Source: Nemopilema nomurai
Lineage: Eukaryota; Cnidaria; Scyphozoa; Rhizostomeae; Rhizostomatidae
NCBI GenBank assembly: GCA_003864495.1
Contig: PEDN01001356.1
Span: forward strand, 496,001 to 560,000
DNA length: 64,000 nucleotides
Direction: 5' to 3'
The position numbers were made by a program, and so were the translations under genes. This document shows, piece by piece, positions 48,693 to 59,248 of this stretch. Within the stretch, counting starts at the first letter, position 1. Every line of letters starts with the position of its first letter. The notes below the pieces were generated by a model that saw only the letters and a list, made by a program, of their open reading frames with translations, had not been told where the DNA came from and did no database searches.

Positions 48693-51349
48693 TCTATTTC
48701 TCATATGCGTAGAATCAAGGCACACACTTCTTGTTTTGTTGCAGAGGAGTCAACACGGGTTGCTGGTGGAGGTAAGCACTGACTTAAGTTCTACATGGAT
48801 TTCAACTTTTGTAGTGTATCAATGAAACCTGTTTTGTTTTGAAATGATCTTAGAATTAACAAATACTTTTTGTTCTGTTGCAGAGGAGTCAACGTCGCTG
48901 GTTGCTGGTGGAGGTAAGCACTGACTTAAGTTTAACATGGATTTTATCTTCTGTTGTGTATCAATAAAATCTGCTTTGTTTTGAAATGATCTTAGAACTA
49001 AGAAATGCTTCTTGTTCTGTTACAGAAAGAAAGAACCAAAAGTAGCGAGGAGAGGTAACGCTTAGTAGATGTGCAGTATATTTCTACTATTGGTTGTATA
49101 TAGAACCAATCTTCGATGTTTTAAAAGATCTTTAGAGTAACACACACTTCTTGTTCTGTTGCAGAGGAGTCAACGTCGCAGGTTGTTCCAGAAGGCAAGC
49201 GCTGACTTATGTTTAACATGGATTTTATCTTCTGTTTGTATCCATGAAATCTGTTTTGTTTTTGCCCTAACTTCAGATTGACCCTTGATAAAAGTGTGCA
49301 TTTTTCCATTGCAGGTGTTTCGTATGTTAGATATGGCGTTTGTGTGGCAGTTGGAGTGCCTCATTATGATCGGCGTGTATTGCATGGTCATGACATACCT
49401 CGTGACCATGTCTGCGTGTGGATACTTGCAGTATTGGTAACATCAATAGACGAGCGGAACTAATTGGGCAACTTCAACAGTCATGTGGTTGCGTTTCTGT
49501 TTGGCCTATTTCCATCCACAACTGGGTATATATACTTCCCAGCGTAGAATTTTTGGTCTATGTTCTGACATTTTATTCTCTGAAGAGTATCAGACGAAAA
49601 AGCTTCAGTACACTCAAAAGTCTGCATTCTTCAAAGCCCTTTTCAATCTTTTTCGTAACACCTTTTTGTAAAATTTGCTATGCTGGGCAATTCTGATCTC
49701 TAATAAGCATTTCTTTGTAGTTTATTAACGTTGCCTCAAAACGAAACACGATTGTTTCGTCGTAGAGTGTTTATTAATTAGATACTTTTGGTTAATACAA
49801 CTTTTGTAGTTTCTTCATTATATAGAGCCGGACGCATTGAAAATTGTATATTGTAAATGCTTCCTTTTTGTACTCCTAATGCTTTCGCAATTATTATCAA
49901 TAATAGCTTCTCCACTCGTTTAAGTATTTGCGCTGCATTTGAGACGTATGAATGAAAACTACTCGAATATTCCAATTATGGAACATTTCAAAACAGTATC
50001 ATGATTTGCAGTGTTTTTATCTCCATCGTCAACCTAATTTTTAGAGTGAGCAAAATGTTGAGAGCAGAGTTTATCGCCTAGTAACTTGATAACGATGTAT
50101 TTGAAAAATGAGTTCAGTGAATGCTGTTTTGGATTGAACATATGTGACCTTATCTTCCACTCTAAACAATTGGATTCCTGTTTAGATTCCAGTTTTTATG
50201 TAAATATCAACTACGTTCTTCTTTTACAGCAACAGTTTAGCATTTAATCTATAATACTATATAGAAATATTTTGTTTTTCCATCTATTCTCTTAATTCAT
50301 ACCCTGGTTACAACGTACTTTGGAAACAACATACTGACACCACTGGTCCCTTAAAGTACGCTTTAACAGAGTTATACTGCATATGGAACTGAAGGTATTC
50401 GAATCCAGTAGTCAATGGGAAACCAAAGTCTGAAACACCCGATTATACTAAAATGTAATGTAGGAATTTATGTCCAAGTTGCTGGATTCTTCCATCCAAT
50501 CAAGCTGGATTAGATTTGACTTTTAGGTCTTATAGGATGTTCAAGATCATGTGTCATCATCATGTTTTACATTGCACATCCACCCAATGCTAGGTCTTCT
50601 TTTTGATCCAAAAACTTTATGCAAAGATTCTTCAACATTTTCAATAGTTTACGGGGAATAATCTGGTCCGTCCTAGCGAATGAACTTACAAACTTCTTAT
50701 TTACCACGATACTTAGAAATATTTAGCTACCGAAGTGTTTCTTTCAATTGCAAAATACATGTATGTCCCTCTCATTGCTCACCTTTTACAAGTGTCCGCT
50801 AAAATCTCGTCAGAAATTTTTTTACAGCAAATCCTCAAATTGCCCTTTACTGCCTCATTCTGCAAGCATACTCATTCTGTAATCTTCACATTGCTAACCC
50901 AGTGTATAACAAAACAAATGTGGCCAAACAGAATACACCTTTCCCGAATTCCATTAGCCTCGTATCCCAATCACCTGGAATCGAGGACAGGCTTGACAAA
51001 ATTTGTTTGTTTGGTCGTAGCGGAAATCATGGATGTCGATAATACTTCTGCGGCCAAGTTTCCTCATAAAAACGTCGAAAAAGTTGCAGAATCTCAGGTA
51101 GAATCTAATGTAAATATCGTTTGGGGGAAAAGCTTGAAGGAAATGCCACTTTTCTCCATCAAGGAGATAGAGATCCATAGAAAATCTAGTGGTAAAGGCA
51201 GCGCAATTATCAAAACCTTGGACCATGGTAGAAAATTCAAAGAGATAAGGTATCTGTCGGCTGATAGTGTTTTCACCACTGTTTCTGAAAACCACTTTAA
51301 TGTCAAAGCGAAATGTAAGGCTAGCATGAAAAAAGAAATTCGTAGAGTT
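48693..51349 (+). repeat. tandem unit 8, part A only, continuing into the intact gene
   Basis: The match to the other units stops after cgtagagtt at 51349. Beyond it the sequence is the rest of the SWIM/YqaJ coding region instead of part B. It carries the A (Lys) variant shared only with unit 1. This is the presumptive original gene copy. Confidence 0.93.
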
Positions 51350-52678
51350 GAAGTTTCGCTGGACCGGGAAACTGGCCTTGTTGTTTCATCAAAGTGCTCT
51401 TGTCCTGCCGGAAAGAGCGGATATTGCAACCACGTTATGGCCTTACTTTTTGAATTGGCAGATTACTCGTTGAATCAATTGATAATTGTGCCAGAAGAGA
51501 TAGCGTGTACCAGTAAGACAAGACAGTGGGGAATTCCTGAAGAAAATGGTGCCACAAAAGAGCCAGTCATGACAAAAACTGTTAAAAAGTTGGGAGATAA
51601 GAGGGGAATATCATGCACAGTATATGATGCAAGATTGAACGAAAGCAAGTCTGATCTAAAGATGAGAGCATTGGACATGGAAGCAAAGCTTGCTGAGAAA
51701 GATGAAAAAATTGGTTTTGCTCACTGCATTGATTTTTCCCTGAGTGAAATGAGCAATACAAGGCTCGGTGAGTTTTTAGTTGGATCCACTTTAGCTCATC
51801 AACTAGCACCTGTGCATTCTTCAACTATTACAGTTGTTACAAATATCCCTCGCTCTGAATATTGTGAATACACAACACATTCTTATACCCCATTACCTTT
51901 AAAGATCTTACCACCAGATCATCTTGTTGTGCCAAGTGAATGGGGAACACTTACAGAGGAAGAAATTGAGTTTCTTGATGAAATACGAATTTCAGAAGCA
52001 GATTCATACCAAATAGAAAAAGACACTGTTTCGCAAAGTCAGTGCAAAAAGTGGCATGAAATTCGAATGGGGCGTTATACCTCTAGCAATGCAAGCAAAG
52101 TTTTAATTCGCAAACGGAACTTTGAAGCTTTGGCAAATCAGCTTCTAAATCCGAAGCCAGAAACAGAACTTCCACAACTGATGAAAGATGCCTTCAAGCA
52201 TGGGATAATGTATGAACCTGTGGCCAGAAAGCAGTATGATGAGTACTTAAAATATAATTTGAGGCATGATGCAGCAGTACGTGAGACTGGTATTGTTGTA
52301 CAACCCTATTTGTTCTGGCTTGCTGCTAGTCCTGACGGACTTGTCAGTGATAAAACAGAGGCTGGTACTGGTCTCTTGGAAATCAAATGTCCTAAAACCA
52401 AGAGGAAGAGTAACCCAGATGACCTGATTGCTGATGAAAGCTTTTACGTTTCATTGGTAAATGGAAAGCCAGAGCTTAAAAGAGAACATGGCTATTACAC
52501 ACAAATCCAAATGGCAATGGGACTATCTGGTGCTCTTTATTGTGACTTTATTGTATATACATTTAAAGGTTTGATAATTGTCAGAACTCCGTTTAATAAT
52601 GAATATTTTGTGAATGTGATTCAGAAACTAAACATCTTTTATAGAAAATACATGCTACCGTTATTAATTTCAAAGTAA
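51029..52678 (+). CDS. SWIM zinc-finger / YqaJ-type nuclease protein, intact
   Basis: Protein of 549 residues combining a SWIM zinc finger with a YqaJ (PD-(D/E)XK, lambda-exonuclease-like) nuclease domain. SWIM ligands are C123, C125, C133 and H135 (CSCPAGKSGYCNH). Nuclease motifs are EIRMGRYTSSNASKVL near residue 345, KHGIMYEPVARKQY near 390-405, AASPDGLV (catalytic Asp near 435), LLEIKCPK (Glu-x-Lys near 450) and HGYYTQIQMAMG near 490. I chose the ATG at 51029 (A at -3, G at +4); the longer open frame from 50735 starts with GTG and its first 98 codons look untranslated. The first 107 codons lie in the last array unit and are duplicated seven times upstream. Such genes are common in invertebrates and often transposon-associated; here a THAP/DDE transposase is convergent, 694 bp away. 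A role in DNA end processing is inferred from the fold. Confidence 0.88.
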   Translation: MDVDNTSAAKFPHKNVEKVAESQVESNVNIVWGKSLKEMPLFSIKEIEIHRKSSGKGSAIIKTLDHGRKFKEIRYLSADSVFTTVSENHFNVKAKCKASMKKEIRRVEVSLDRETGLVVSSKCSCPAGKSGYCNHVMALLFELADYSLNQLIIVPEEIACTSKTRQWGIPEENGATKEPVMTKTVKKLGDKRGISCTVYDARLNESKSDLKMRALDMEAKLAEKDEKIGFAHCIDFSLSEMSNTRLGEFLVGSTLAHQLAPVHSSTITVVTNIPRSEYCEYTTHSYTPLPLKILPPDHLVVPSEWGTLTEEEIEFLDEIRISEADSYQIEKDTVSQSQCKKWHEIRMGRYTSSNASKVLIRKRNFEALANQLLNPKPETELPQLMKDAFKHGIMYEPVARKQYDEYLKYNLRHDAAVRETGIVVQPYLFWLAASPDGLVSDKTEAGTGLLEIKCPKTKRKSNPDDLIADESFYVSLVNGKPELKREHGYYTQIQMAMGLSGALYCDFIVYTFKGLIIVRTPFNNEYFVNVIQKLNIFYRKYMLPLLISK

Positions 52679-52916
52679 GTTAGATTTTGATGCAAGTAAG
52701 TGAATGCAGGTACTTGATATAAATATATATTCCATAACTAATATTTTCTATTTGTATTCAATAGCTTCAATAATATAGTTTTTTAATGAATTAGATGCTC
52801 AGTAAAAAACAACCTGTTTGATTGATGAATTTATACAAAGAGATCAAGATTTATCGTGAAAATTTAAGCTTGATATTTTTACAACACATGTGATATATAT
52901 AACATACCGTAAATCT

Positions 52917-53326
52917 TTGAATTAGCACCTTGGGGGCTTATTTATTTTTGATATTTTTAGATGAGGGCCTATTCGAGGGGGGGGGGCTTATAGTATGAGG
53001 GGAACTTATAGTATGAGGGGAGCTTATAAAATTATTGTACACATTAAGAAGATATCATTAACAGACCTTGTTTATTTTTATTAGGAGTTTCTTTATGAGC
53101 ATTTAATTAATTATTACCAAAATCATGAATTTGTTGTGGTAATTCAATAAAATGCCATAGGCATCCTCAAATGGCAAAAATCATCAAATTGAGGGGTCCA
53201 ATTCGAGAATTTAGGGTAACAATGGGGCTTATTTAAGGGGGGGGCTTATGACAATTTGTAGTTCTAGGATGGGGGCTATTCAGGGGTGGCTTTTTCAAGG
53301 GGGGGGGGCAATTTGAGGATTTACGG
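52917..53326. mobile_element. MITE with G-rich interior, 410 bp, between two convergent genes
   Basis: Ends are imperfect inverted repeats: ccgtaaatctttgaatta at 52917 and the reverse complement of caatttgaggatttacgg ending at 53326. TA is on both sides (52915-52916, 53327-53328). The interior has many gggggctta and aggggggg runs, and at about 53190-53220 an internal copy of the end (gaggggtccaattcgagaatttagggta), as if one element lies beside or inside another. No coding capacity. Confidence 0.75.
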
Positions 53327-53372
53327 TAGTGTTAAAACAATATTTACAGTAATTTTAACTTGAGAACTTATA

Positions 53373-54994
53373 TTAAGATAAATCCTTATTTTGTATCAAG
53401 GGGGGCATAAAGTTACACAACAGACAACAGACAGTCCAAATTTGATTTACTGAGCCATGCAAAACCAATGGTATTTCATTTCTGATAAGCCTTAATTTTT
53501 TGACCCGTTGTATTGCCCTCTCCACATGAATGCGCAGAGATGCAATAGTTTGGCTGTTCAAGACTTCTTCTTCAGATAACTGGTCTCTTCCACCAAGAAA
53601 TGCAAGTATATTTAACTGCACTTTTAAAGGTTTCAAGTCTTCAGATATTGTAAAGCCTCTGTCTGCCATCAGGCTATCTCCTTCATCCCACAGTGAACTA
53701 TTGAGAATACCACTTCTCTTAACAATTTCCCTATCAGAAATGGAACCATCAAAGAGCTGGCCAACAAATGTTATAGCACCAGAAGGAGCAATGCCAATTA
53801 ATGCTTTGTAGGTGACATGGTGTTTATAGGAGGAGTAGAGACTACTTTGAATGGCAAGTGATGAAGGTCTTTGAAAAAATAGCTCTGTACAGTCTATTAT
53901 GCAGCGTGTTGATGGAAATGTTTTTTAAAGGATGCAGGCATTTACTTTTAGACCATTTCTTTTGATGGCCAGATTGGAAGACTACCAAGAGAGAAATAGA
54001 GAAAATTTGTCCAAGATATTAGATGTCGAGAAATTGTAGATTCTGGCAACTGGAACAACCAAGACATGTGTGACAAAGTAAACCCATTTTTTAACCATGT
54101 CAAACACATAAATAGTTGATCTATTGGTTCAGATTTTGGTTTTGGGCCACGTTTCTTTCCTGGGAATGCTGATGTGGGTCCTGCTGTGGCATTGTTTTCG
54201 GTCTCTGCAAGTTTTATAGTTTCATAAAATTTAATGTTGTTGCAATTTTCTCCAGGTTTTAAAAAAACAAACAAATCTTGAAAAGCTTTCACTTCTAGGC
54301 CAGTAGCTTTAACAAATAATTCAGGACAGCTTGAAATGTTATTGAAATTGTAAATAGAATTAGTTCTCAAAGATTCCAATTCTTCTTTAATGGAAATGTT
54401 CTCTCTTCGCAATTCATGCAGCTCTTCTTCTAGAAAGGATATCTTTTTTTGCAATTTTTCAATTCCTTGTTCGTGACATGCACAATTTGAACAACCGGGA
54501 ACATTGCCGGTCTCTAGAAGCTCCACTTCCATTTCTTCTGATGTTAGATTATCTGATGACTCATTCGAAACTGGCCTACTGGAACTTGGCATGTTACTGC
54601 GGTCAAGTGGGGCTTTGCGTGCCTTGCTAATCTTTGGCTTGAACGTGAAAATAGTTGGAACAGCACCAGACCCCAAGGACTTTTTTCCGTAAGCAGAGGA
54701 AACTTTTATCTCACTGGTTTTAAAGTGAAATTCACATACTACAGTCGAGCTTGTCACTTTAAACGTATCAGCACCTCCGCTTCGTCGAAATCGTTTTATT
54801 ATGTTTATCCATTTAACTTTCATTTCTTTATCCTTCGGGAATCTGAAAAAACCGATACCTGACTTCTGCTTTTCTCGGTTGTATGTAGCGTTTTTACAGA
54901 GTGGGATGCAACAGTATATGCCTGACCCGCCACCATCAAGTTCAGCCGGGCGACATTGCGAGGTACCAGGATAGACATTTGAACCTTCTGCCAT
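53373..54994 (-). pseudogene. THAP-domain DDE_Tnp_4 transposase, broken
   Basis: Transposase of a THAP/DDE cut-and-paste transposon. The ATG is at 54994. The THAP finger spans about residues 28-115 (CC..LC, then CEFHF, then GAVPTIF). A coiled coil lies near 177-212 (LQKKISFLEEELHELRREN) and a helix-turn-helix in LTWLKNGFTLSHMSWLF and following. The frame stops at 53948-53950; a second TAA follows at 53942-53944 and a one-base frame change near 53926. The catalytic region then continues in the new frame: first Asp in IIDCTE near 53895, second in MADRGF at 53669, and Glu in HVERAI near 53580. Two stops plus a frame change make it a pseudogene. Convergent with the SWIM/YqaJ gene. Confidence 0.85.
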
Positions 54995-55284
54995 AACTTT
55001 GTTTTAGTTTTTTTAAGATAATGATTCTTCCAAATCAAATCTATAGCGTTTGAGAGAAAAGAACAAGATCACGCACCACACTACTCACCAGACAACCTAT
55101 TAAACTTCCGCGGAAGTCGGGCTTGAGTTTATCAAGCTTGTCCCCGATTTCAGCTGACTTGAGTACGAGGTCACTGAAATTCGGGAAAGGTGTATTGCTT
55201 AAAATCTCCATTGATCAACAACCCTTATTTTCAAATAGAATGGTATTTCTCAATATAAATCTCAACTCCTTCGGCGTCCATATA
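54995..55284. other. 5' flank of the THAP transposase
   Basis: No gene recognised. It contains a small palindrome (cttccgcggaag) near 55112. The outer end of this transposon should be here or further right, but no inverted partner to the left was found. Confidence 0.35.
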
Positions 55285-55617
55285 ACCCGAACCATTTTTT
55301 AAGTTCACCTTACTGGGTACACCCATGTTTGGCTTCGTAAAATCGAAAATCCAAATGTTTAGACAGGTTTTTTTCGTCAATTCACTTTCTGAGATGATTT
55401 TGTCACCCGAACCATTTTTTCAAGTTCACCATACAGGGTACACCCATGTTTCGCTTCGTAAAATCGGAAATCCTTATATTTAGACAGGTTTTTTTCGTCA
55501 ATTCACTTTCTGAGATGATTTTGTCACCCGAACCATTTTTTGAAGTTCACCATACAGGGTACACCCATGTTTCGTTTCGTAAAATCGGAAATCCGCATAT
55601 TTAGACAGGTTTTTTCC
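55285..55617. repeat. 120-bp tandem repeat, about 2.8 copies
   Basis: acccgaaccattttt recurs at 55285, 55405 and 55526, giving a 120-121 bp period. Copies share gggtacacccatgtttcgcttcg and gacaggtttttttcgtcaat, and differ by a few bases. Non-coding; family not recognised. Confidence 0.85.
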
Positions 55618-56202
55618 AATGGAATCAGCTTATCTACAAAGTCAAATGGAAATTGATATCTTTAATTCGAGTTAATACCCGCGGGGAAGGCCCTCACAAC
55701 TATTTTGAGGTTCGTGTCGTGCATGCACGTCCACCTCCACAAGACAGTCAATCATAATTTGCTAACTATTGTTATACTAATTACCTTGTGGTAACGCACA
55801 AGGCAGTGCCCTAGCATATCTGGTTATTGACCGGTACACAGCACGTGGATCACACCACGTATATGCATTTTTCGACTCGGAATTACAACTTTTGGTTGAT
55901 TTCAGCGGTCTTTCATTCGTTGTTTGGTTCCTGGTTAAGATGAATTTCAAGCTTGGAACGCTGTTAGCTGAGCTGCAGATATTCTCCACTCTGGCCGACG
56001 TACGCCTAGGCGGGCCTAAATCCAGAACTCTGCGCAGCCCCCCTCTTTGGCTCAAACGCCAATTAGCCCTCAACACCTTGCCACAAATCTCGGCTCGATT
56101 ATTGCCTCCAATCAATTGCCCCCGCTATTAGAGGAAAATGCCACGCAGGCATTTTTCCTTCTTTTTTCGATAGCAGCTCGTGACTTCAAGGGGTTTGGAT
56201 GA
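55618..56202. other. no gene recognised; hairpin near the right end
   Basis: Short frames only. A hairpin GGAAAATGCC / GGCATTTTTCC lies at 56133-56158 (loop acgca, one bulged T), just before a DIRS-like relic. It may be part of that element's leader. Confidence 0.35.
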
Positions 56203-56978
56203 TATGAATACGATGCTACTTTTCGAAGGTTTGTTGCTGAAGACCCTCAAGCAGAGTGGGGTGAAGTTCTCCCCACTTTGTGGATTACAACCATGTTTTC
56301 CGAGGGTGTTAACAGCCAACAACAGGTTTCTAAGCCAGCATGCCACCTATGGAATCGCGGCAGTTGTTCGCTAGTTAACTGCCGTTTTGAGCATGTTTGC
56401 TCCAAGTGTGGGGGGGGGGGGGGGGACATAAGCTCCGCTTTTGATTTCCGTGCATCAAAGCCAGCTAGGGCAGTAAGGCAAAATATACAAAAAGTGACTT
56501 ACACCGGATCGTAAAGTACCTGTATGTAGTAATTTAATCGAACCTTGTAAGGTTACTGGCATCAATATCCCCTTATGGGAAGTACTTAGCGTGCAAACTG
56601 GAAACATTGATTCTGCCTGGTCTTGTGATGGGCTCAAAGCTGGGTTTACTTTAGGGTCCCTTACAATATGTATCATGGAACTGTGTTACGGCATATCAAC
56701 AACCAACTGTTGTCTCAGAGTAAATATTGGAAGAGCTCCGTTTTAAGTCCATTGCAGGTTTGTTTACAAGTCTCCCACTTTCTGGACTCCAGCTAAATCG
56801 CTTTGGGGTAATTCCGAAGTCTACCCCAGGGAAGTTTCATCTGATTTCAATTGGAGTTCAGATGGAGCTTTCGATGCTTTATTTTGAAAACCTGAAGCAA
56901 AACTGGTCTTTGTTGGTGAACAAAAAATCATTGTCTAAAAGAAAAGATAATTTCTATGAAACCAATCGATATTTTTAG
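56203..56978 (+). pseudogene. DIRS-like retroelement relic (Gag-like zinc finger, linker, start of RT)
   Basis: Three adjacent pieces in shifting frames look like the front of a tyrosine-recombinase (DIRS-type) retroelement. 56203-56514 reads YEYDATFRRFVAEDP, LPTLWITTMF and a cysteine-histidine finger (CHLWNRGSCSLVNC, FEHVCSKCGG) with a G16 run inside. 56515-56650 reads INIPLWEVLS and GLKAGFTLG, the usual linker before the polymerase. 56800-56870 reads NRFGVIPKSTPGKFHLI, the conserved entry to a DIRS reverse transcriptase. The catalytic polymerase motifs and the tyrosine recombinase are missing. Assignment rests on motif recall, not a search. Confidence 0.6.
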
Positions 56979-57064
56979 ACTGCAACAGGATAACGTAAAG
57001 TTTCTTTTCTAACCAGTTTGTCCAGTTGTGTCTTGCTGACATCAGTGATTTCATTTCATTTCAG

Positions 57065-57730
57065 GAGTTTTTGCTTGCTTTGATGAGACTCAGGTTAAAC
57101 TCAACATTTCAGGATTTGGCCTATCGTTATAATATTTCAAAGTCAACGGCTTCAAGAAATTTTGATAAATGGATCGATGCCATGGCTACATAGGTTAATT
57201 TTCTCATAAAGTGGCCAGACAGAGTAGAGCTCCAAAAGACTATGCCTCATGATTACGTTCAAGCTTATGGTCGTAAAGTAGTTGTTGTGATCGACTGCTT
57301 TGAAGTATTTATTGAGCGTCCAGGTGATTTTTTGCCCTGTGCATGCACTTGGAGCAATGAAAAACATCAAAACATAGTAAAGTACATATTGATTGGTATT
57401 TGTCTACAAGATGTCATTTCTTTCATTTTCAAGGCATGGGGAGGTCGAACGAGTGACAAATATTTGACAGAAAACTGTCACATCTTAATTAGACTGCTTC
57501 TAGGTGACATTGTATTGGCAGACAATGGCTTCAATACCAGCGAAAGTGTGGTACTAAAGGGGCGAAATTGGAAATACCAGGCTTTACCAAAGGAAAAGAC
57601 CATTTATCATCCCTTGAGGTTGAAAAGACTTCATGTTGAACGAGTTTTAGGCCTGGTATGTCAAAAATTCCAAATCCTCAGTGGTATTCTTCCAATTGAA
57701 GCATTGTATAGTCAACATTCTAGTCCCTAG
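57065..57730 (+). pseudogene. DDE_Tnp_4 transposase fragment, broken
   Basis: Catalytic part of a second THAP/DDE-type transposase, preceded by a good acceptor (tttcatttcag|GAG). It begins EFLLALMRLRLNSTFQDLA (helix-turn-helix region). An in-frame TAG occurs at 57191-57193. The three catalytic acids remain recognisable: Asp in VVIDCFEVF, Asp in ADNGFN and Glu in HVERVLG. The THAP part is not present upstream, where the DIRS relic lies. The frame ends at 57728-57730. It differs clearly from the transposase at 53373-54994, so it is another family member, not a copy. Convergent with a YqaJ pseudogene. Confidence 0.8.
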
Positions 57731-58148
57731 ATAGACAAGATAGCAGTGGTGTGCTGTCTTACAAACATATGTGATTCTGTTGACCCATTTAATTAATTTT
57801 CTTGCTGTATATTTTTCATTTTAATTAGATCTTTACCTTCAGTTAACTTATATTCACAGCTGCTTCTTCATTTAGTTTTCATAGGACCTTCCTGCAAATG
57901 GAAAAATGCCTTTTTCTATCGAGACAGAAATAGTTTTCCATCCACTTTCTGAATCTAATAGACTGGCAAAATATAAATGAGTAAAAAATTGTCAATCGTT
58001 GTTTTCCAAATGGCTTTTGGTAACTAAAATGCAGCCACATGCTTTTGTACATTAAATACTAATAATCTCTTGGTTTGTCCCTTACTATTATTATGTAGAA
58101 AACTGTTTTGTTTGCACACCAAATTATGTATGTCCTTCCATGTCACCT
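57731..58148. other. spacer between two convergent pseudogenes
   Basis: AT-rich, no coding signal seen; probably 3' untranslated sequence of both flanking relics. Confidence 0.4.
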
Positions 58149-58725
58149 TTAAGCTTTTATTACCAAATGTCTGATGGTTAATTTGATATTATTATAACAA
58201 TCACAGAGATAAGTAAGACAGAAAATACTTTTTGTAAATACATTTTTTGTAAAGTATTTTCCAAGTTGTTCTGGTAGGACACATAGGTAAAATAATTTTT
58301 CTACATTACTAATATTAACATCAAAGAAAGATTGGTTGGGATAGATTATCTCAGTATGTGTTTCCTTTGGTGTCCATACTACAAAATGCGCATAATTTGC
58401 CCTAGACATTGCTAGTTGGCATTGTACTTGAAAATAATATTGATGCTCATGCTCGAGTGCAAATGAGTGGCGTAAAGGCACTAGCATTCAATCAGCTTTG
58501 CAATCATATTCATTCAAAGAAATTTCTCTGCAGCTGTAAGGACATTTGACTTCATGAACACCTTCCTCGCAGCATTTGCAACATATCAAACCATCTGGGG
58601 AAGCTCCTAAAAAATGGCCATTGGTTGTTTAAAATCAACCCTGCCATGAAAAACTGAAAAATATCTGTGTTCTTCTTGCATGGCTTTGCCATAGTGAGCA
58701 ACATCTGGCTGAGATTTGCTATATT
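58149..58725 (-). pseudogene. YqaJ-type nuclease fragment, broken
   Basis: Minus-strand remnant of a second YqaJ nuclease. From right to left it reads PDVAHYGKAMQEEHRYFSVF (helical motif before the active site), then after a frame change in the T run near 58603 FLGASPDGLI (catalytic Asp), VHEVKCPYSCREISL (Glu-x-Lys), an in-frame TGA at about 58488-58490, and finally YYFQVQCQLAMS and FVVWTPKETHTEIIY. The frame stops at 58149. Different in sequence from the intact nuclease at 51029. Convergent with the DDE_Tnp_4 relic, 418 bp apart. Confidence 0.8.
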
Positions 58726-59248
58726 TATACTAACAGAATCGTATTAACTTCTTATCAAGAACATTTGTAATGTCCATGCACATTTGTTTGTAATTAGAAA
58801 TGTTCTTAATTCAAGTGTTCTTACATTCTAAAGTTTTCTTTTCAACCCATAACATACTAAATGCACATTTATGTACTGTCACATTTTGCACCGAATTCTT
58901 TGTTATATACCACTTTTCAGTATTTTTCTGATATTCAAAGCTTAGTTGTGTAATATAGTTCAAAACTTGTTTTAAAGTGCCTGTGACATGATTTTTTTTA
59001 TTCTCTTAAATGAAGCGTTGCGCTGCTCTTATAGTAGATCTGAACTTTTTTTTTGAAATAAAAGCGTTTTGATATTGAAATTAAGCAAAATAGTGCGGCC
59101 TAGCCAAGTCGCTTTATCATCATTCGCCGTTCTCTTGTGACGTCATGGGAGGAACTCGTTATCGAGGCTGTTACTTGCTATCAGCTGATATCACGGACGA
59201 GTACGCTAATATTCTTTAGTTTAAGCTTTTACACCAAGATAACAAACA
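58726..59248. other. flank between YqaJ relic and Kolobok gene
   Basis: No gene recognised. It contains the presumed promoter and left end of the Kolobok element. Kolobok elements are known for TTAA target sites, but a terminal repeat could not be assigned because the right end lies outside the window. Confidence 0.35.

Larger units (their letters stand above)
8372..51349 (+). repeat. tandem array, seven full units and one partial of ~4.87 kb
   Basis: Units start at the phrase tctatttctcatatgcg: 8372, 13225, 18097, 22968, 27834, 32706, 37580 and 48693. Lengths are 4853, 4872, 4871, 4866, 4872, 4874 and 4852 (after removing a 6261-bp insertion from unit 7); the eighth is partial, ending at 51349. 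By eye the units differ by only scattered substitutions, homopolymer indels and a few short indels. Each has part A (about 2.65 kb: small exons, then the start of the SWIM/YqaJ gene) and part B (about 2.2 kb, absent after the last A). Unit 8 continues into the complete gene, so the array is an amplification of its 5' region. Confidence 0.95.

Noticed and set aside
50735..51028. Upstream in-frame extension of the SWIM/YqaJ gene
   Set aside because: Starts at GTG, reads like untranslated sequence, and a strong-context ATG follows at 51029.
8372..51349. CRISPR-like or satellite reading of the periodic repeats
   Set aside because: Units are 4.87 kb with gene content and introns; there are no short repeats with unique spacers.
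55777..56131. Overlapping 112- and 79-codon frames
   Set aside because: No motifs and no splice context; probably chance frames near the DIRS-like relic.
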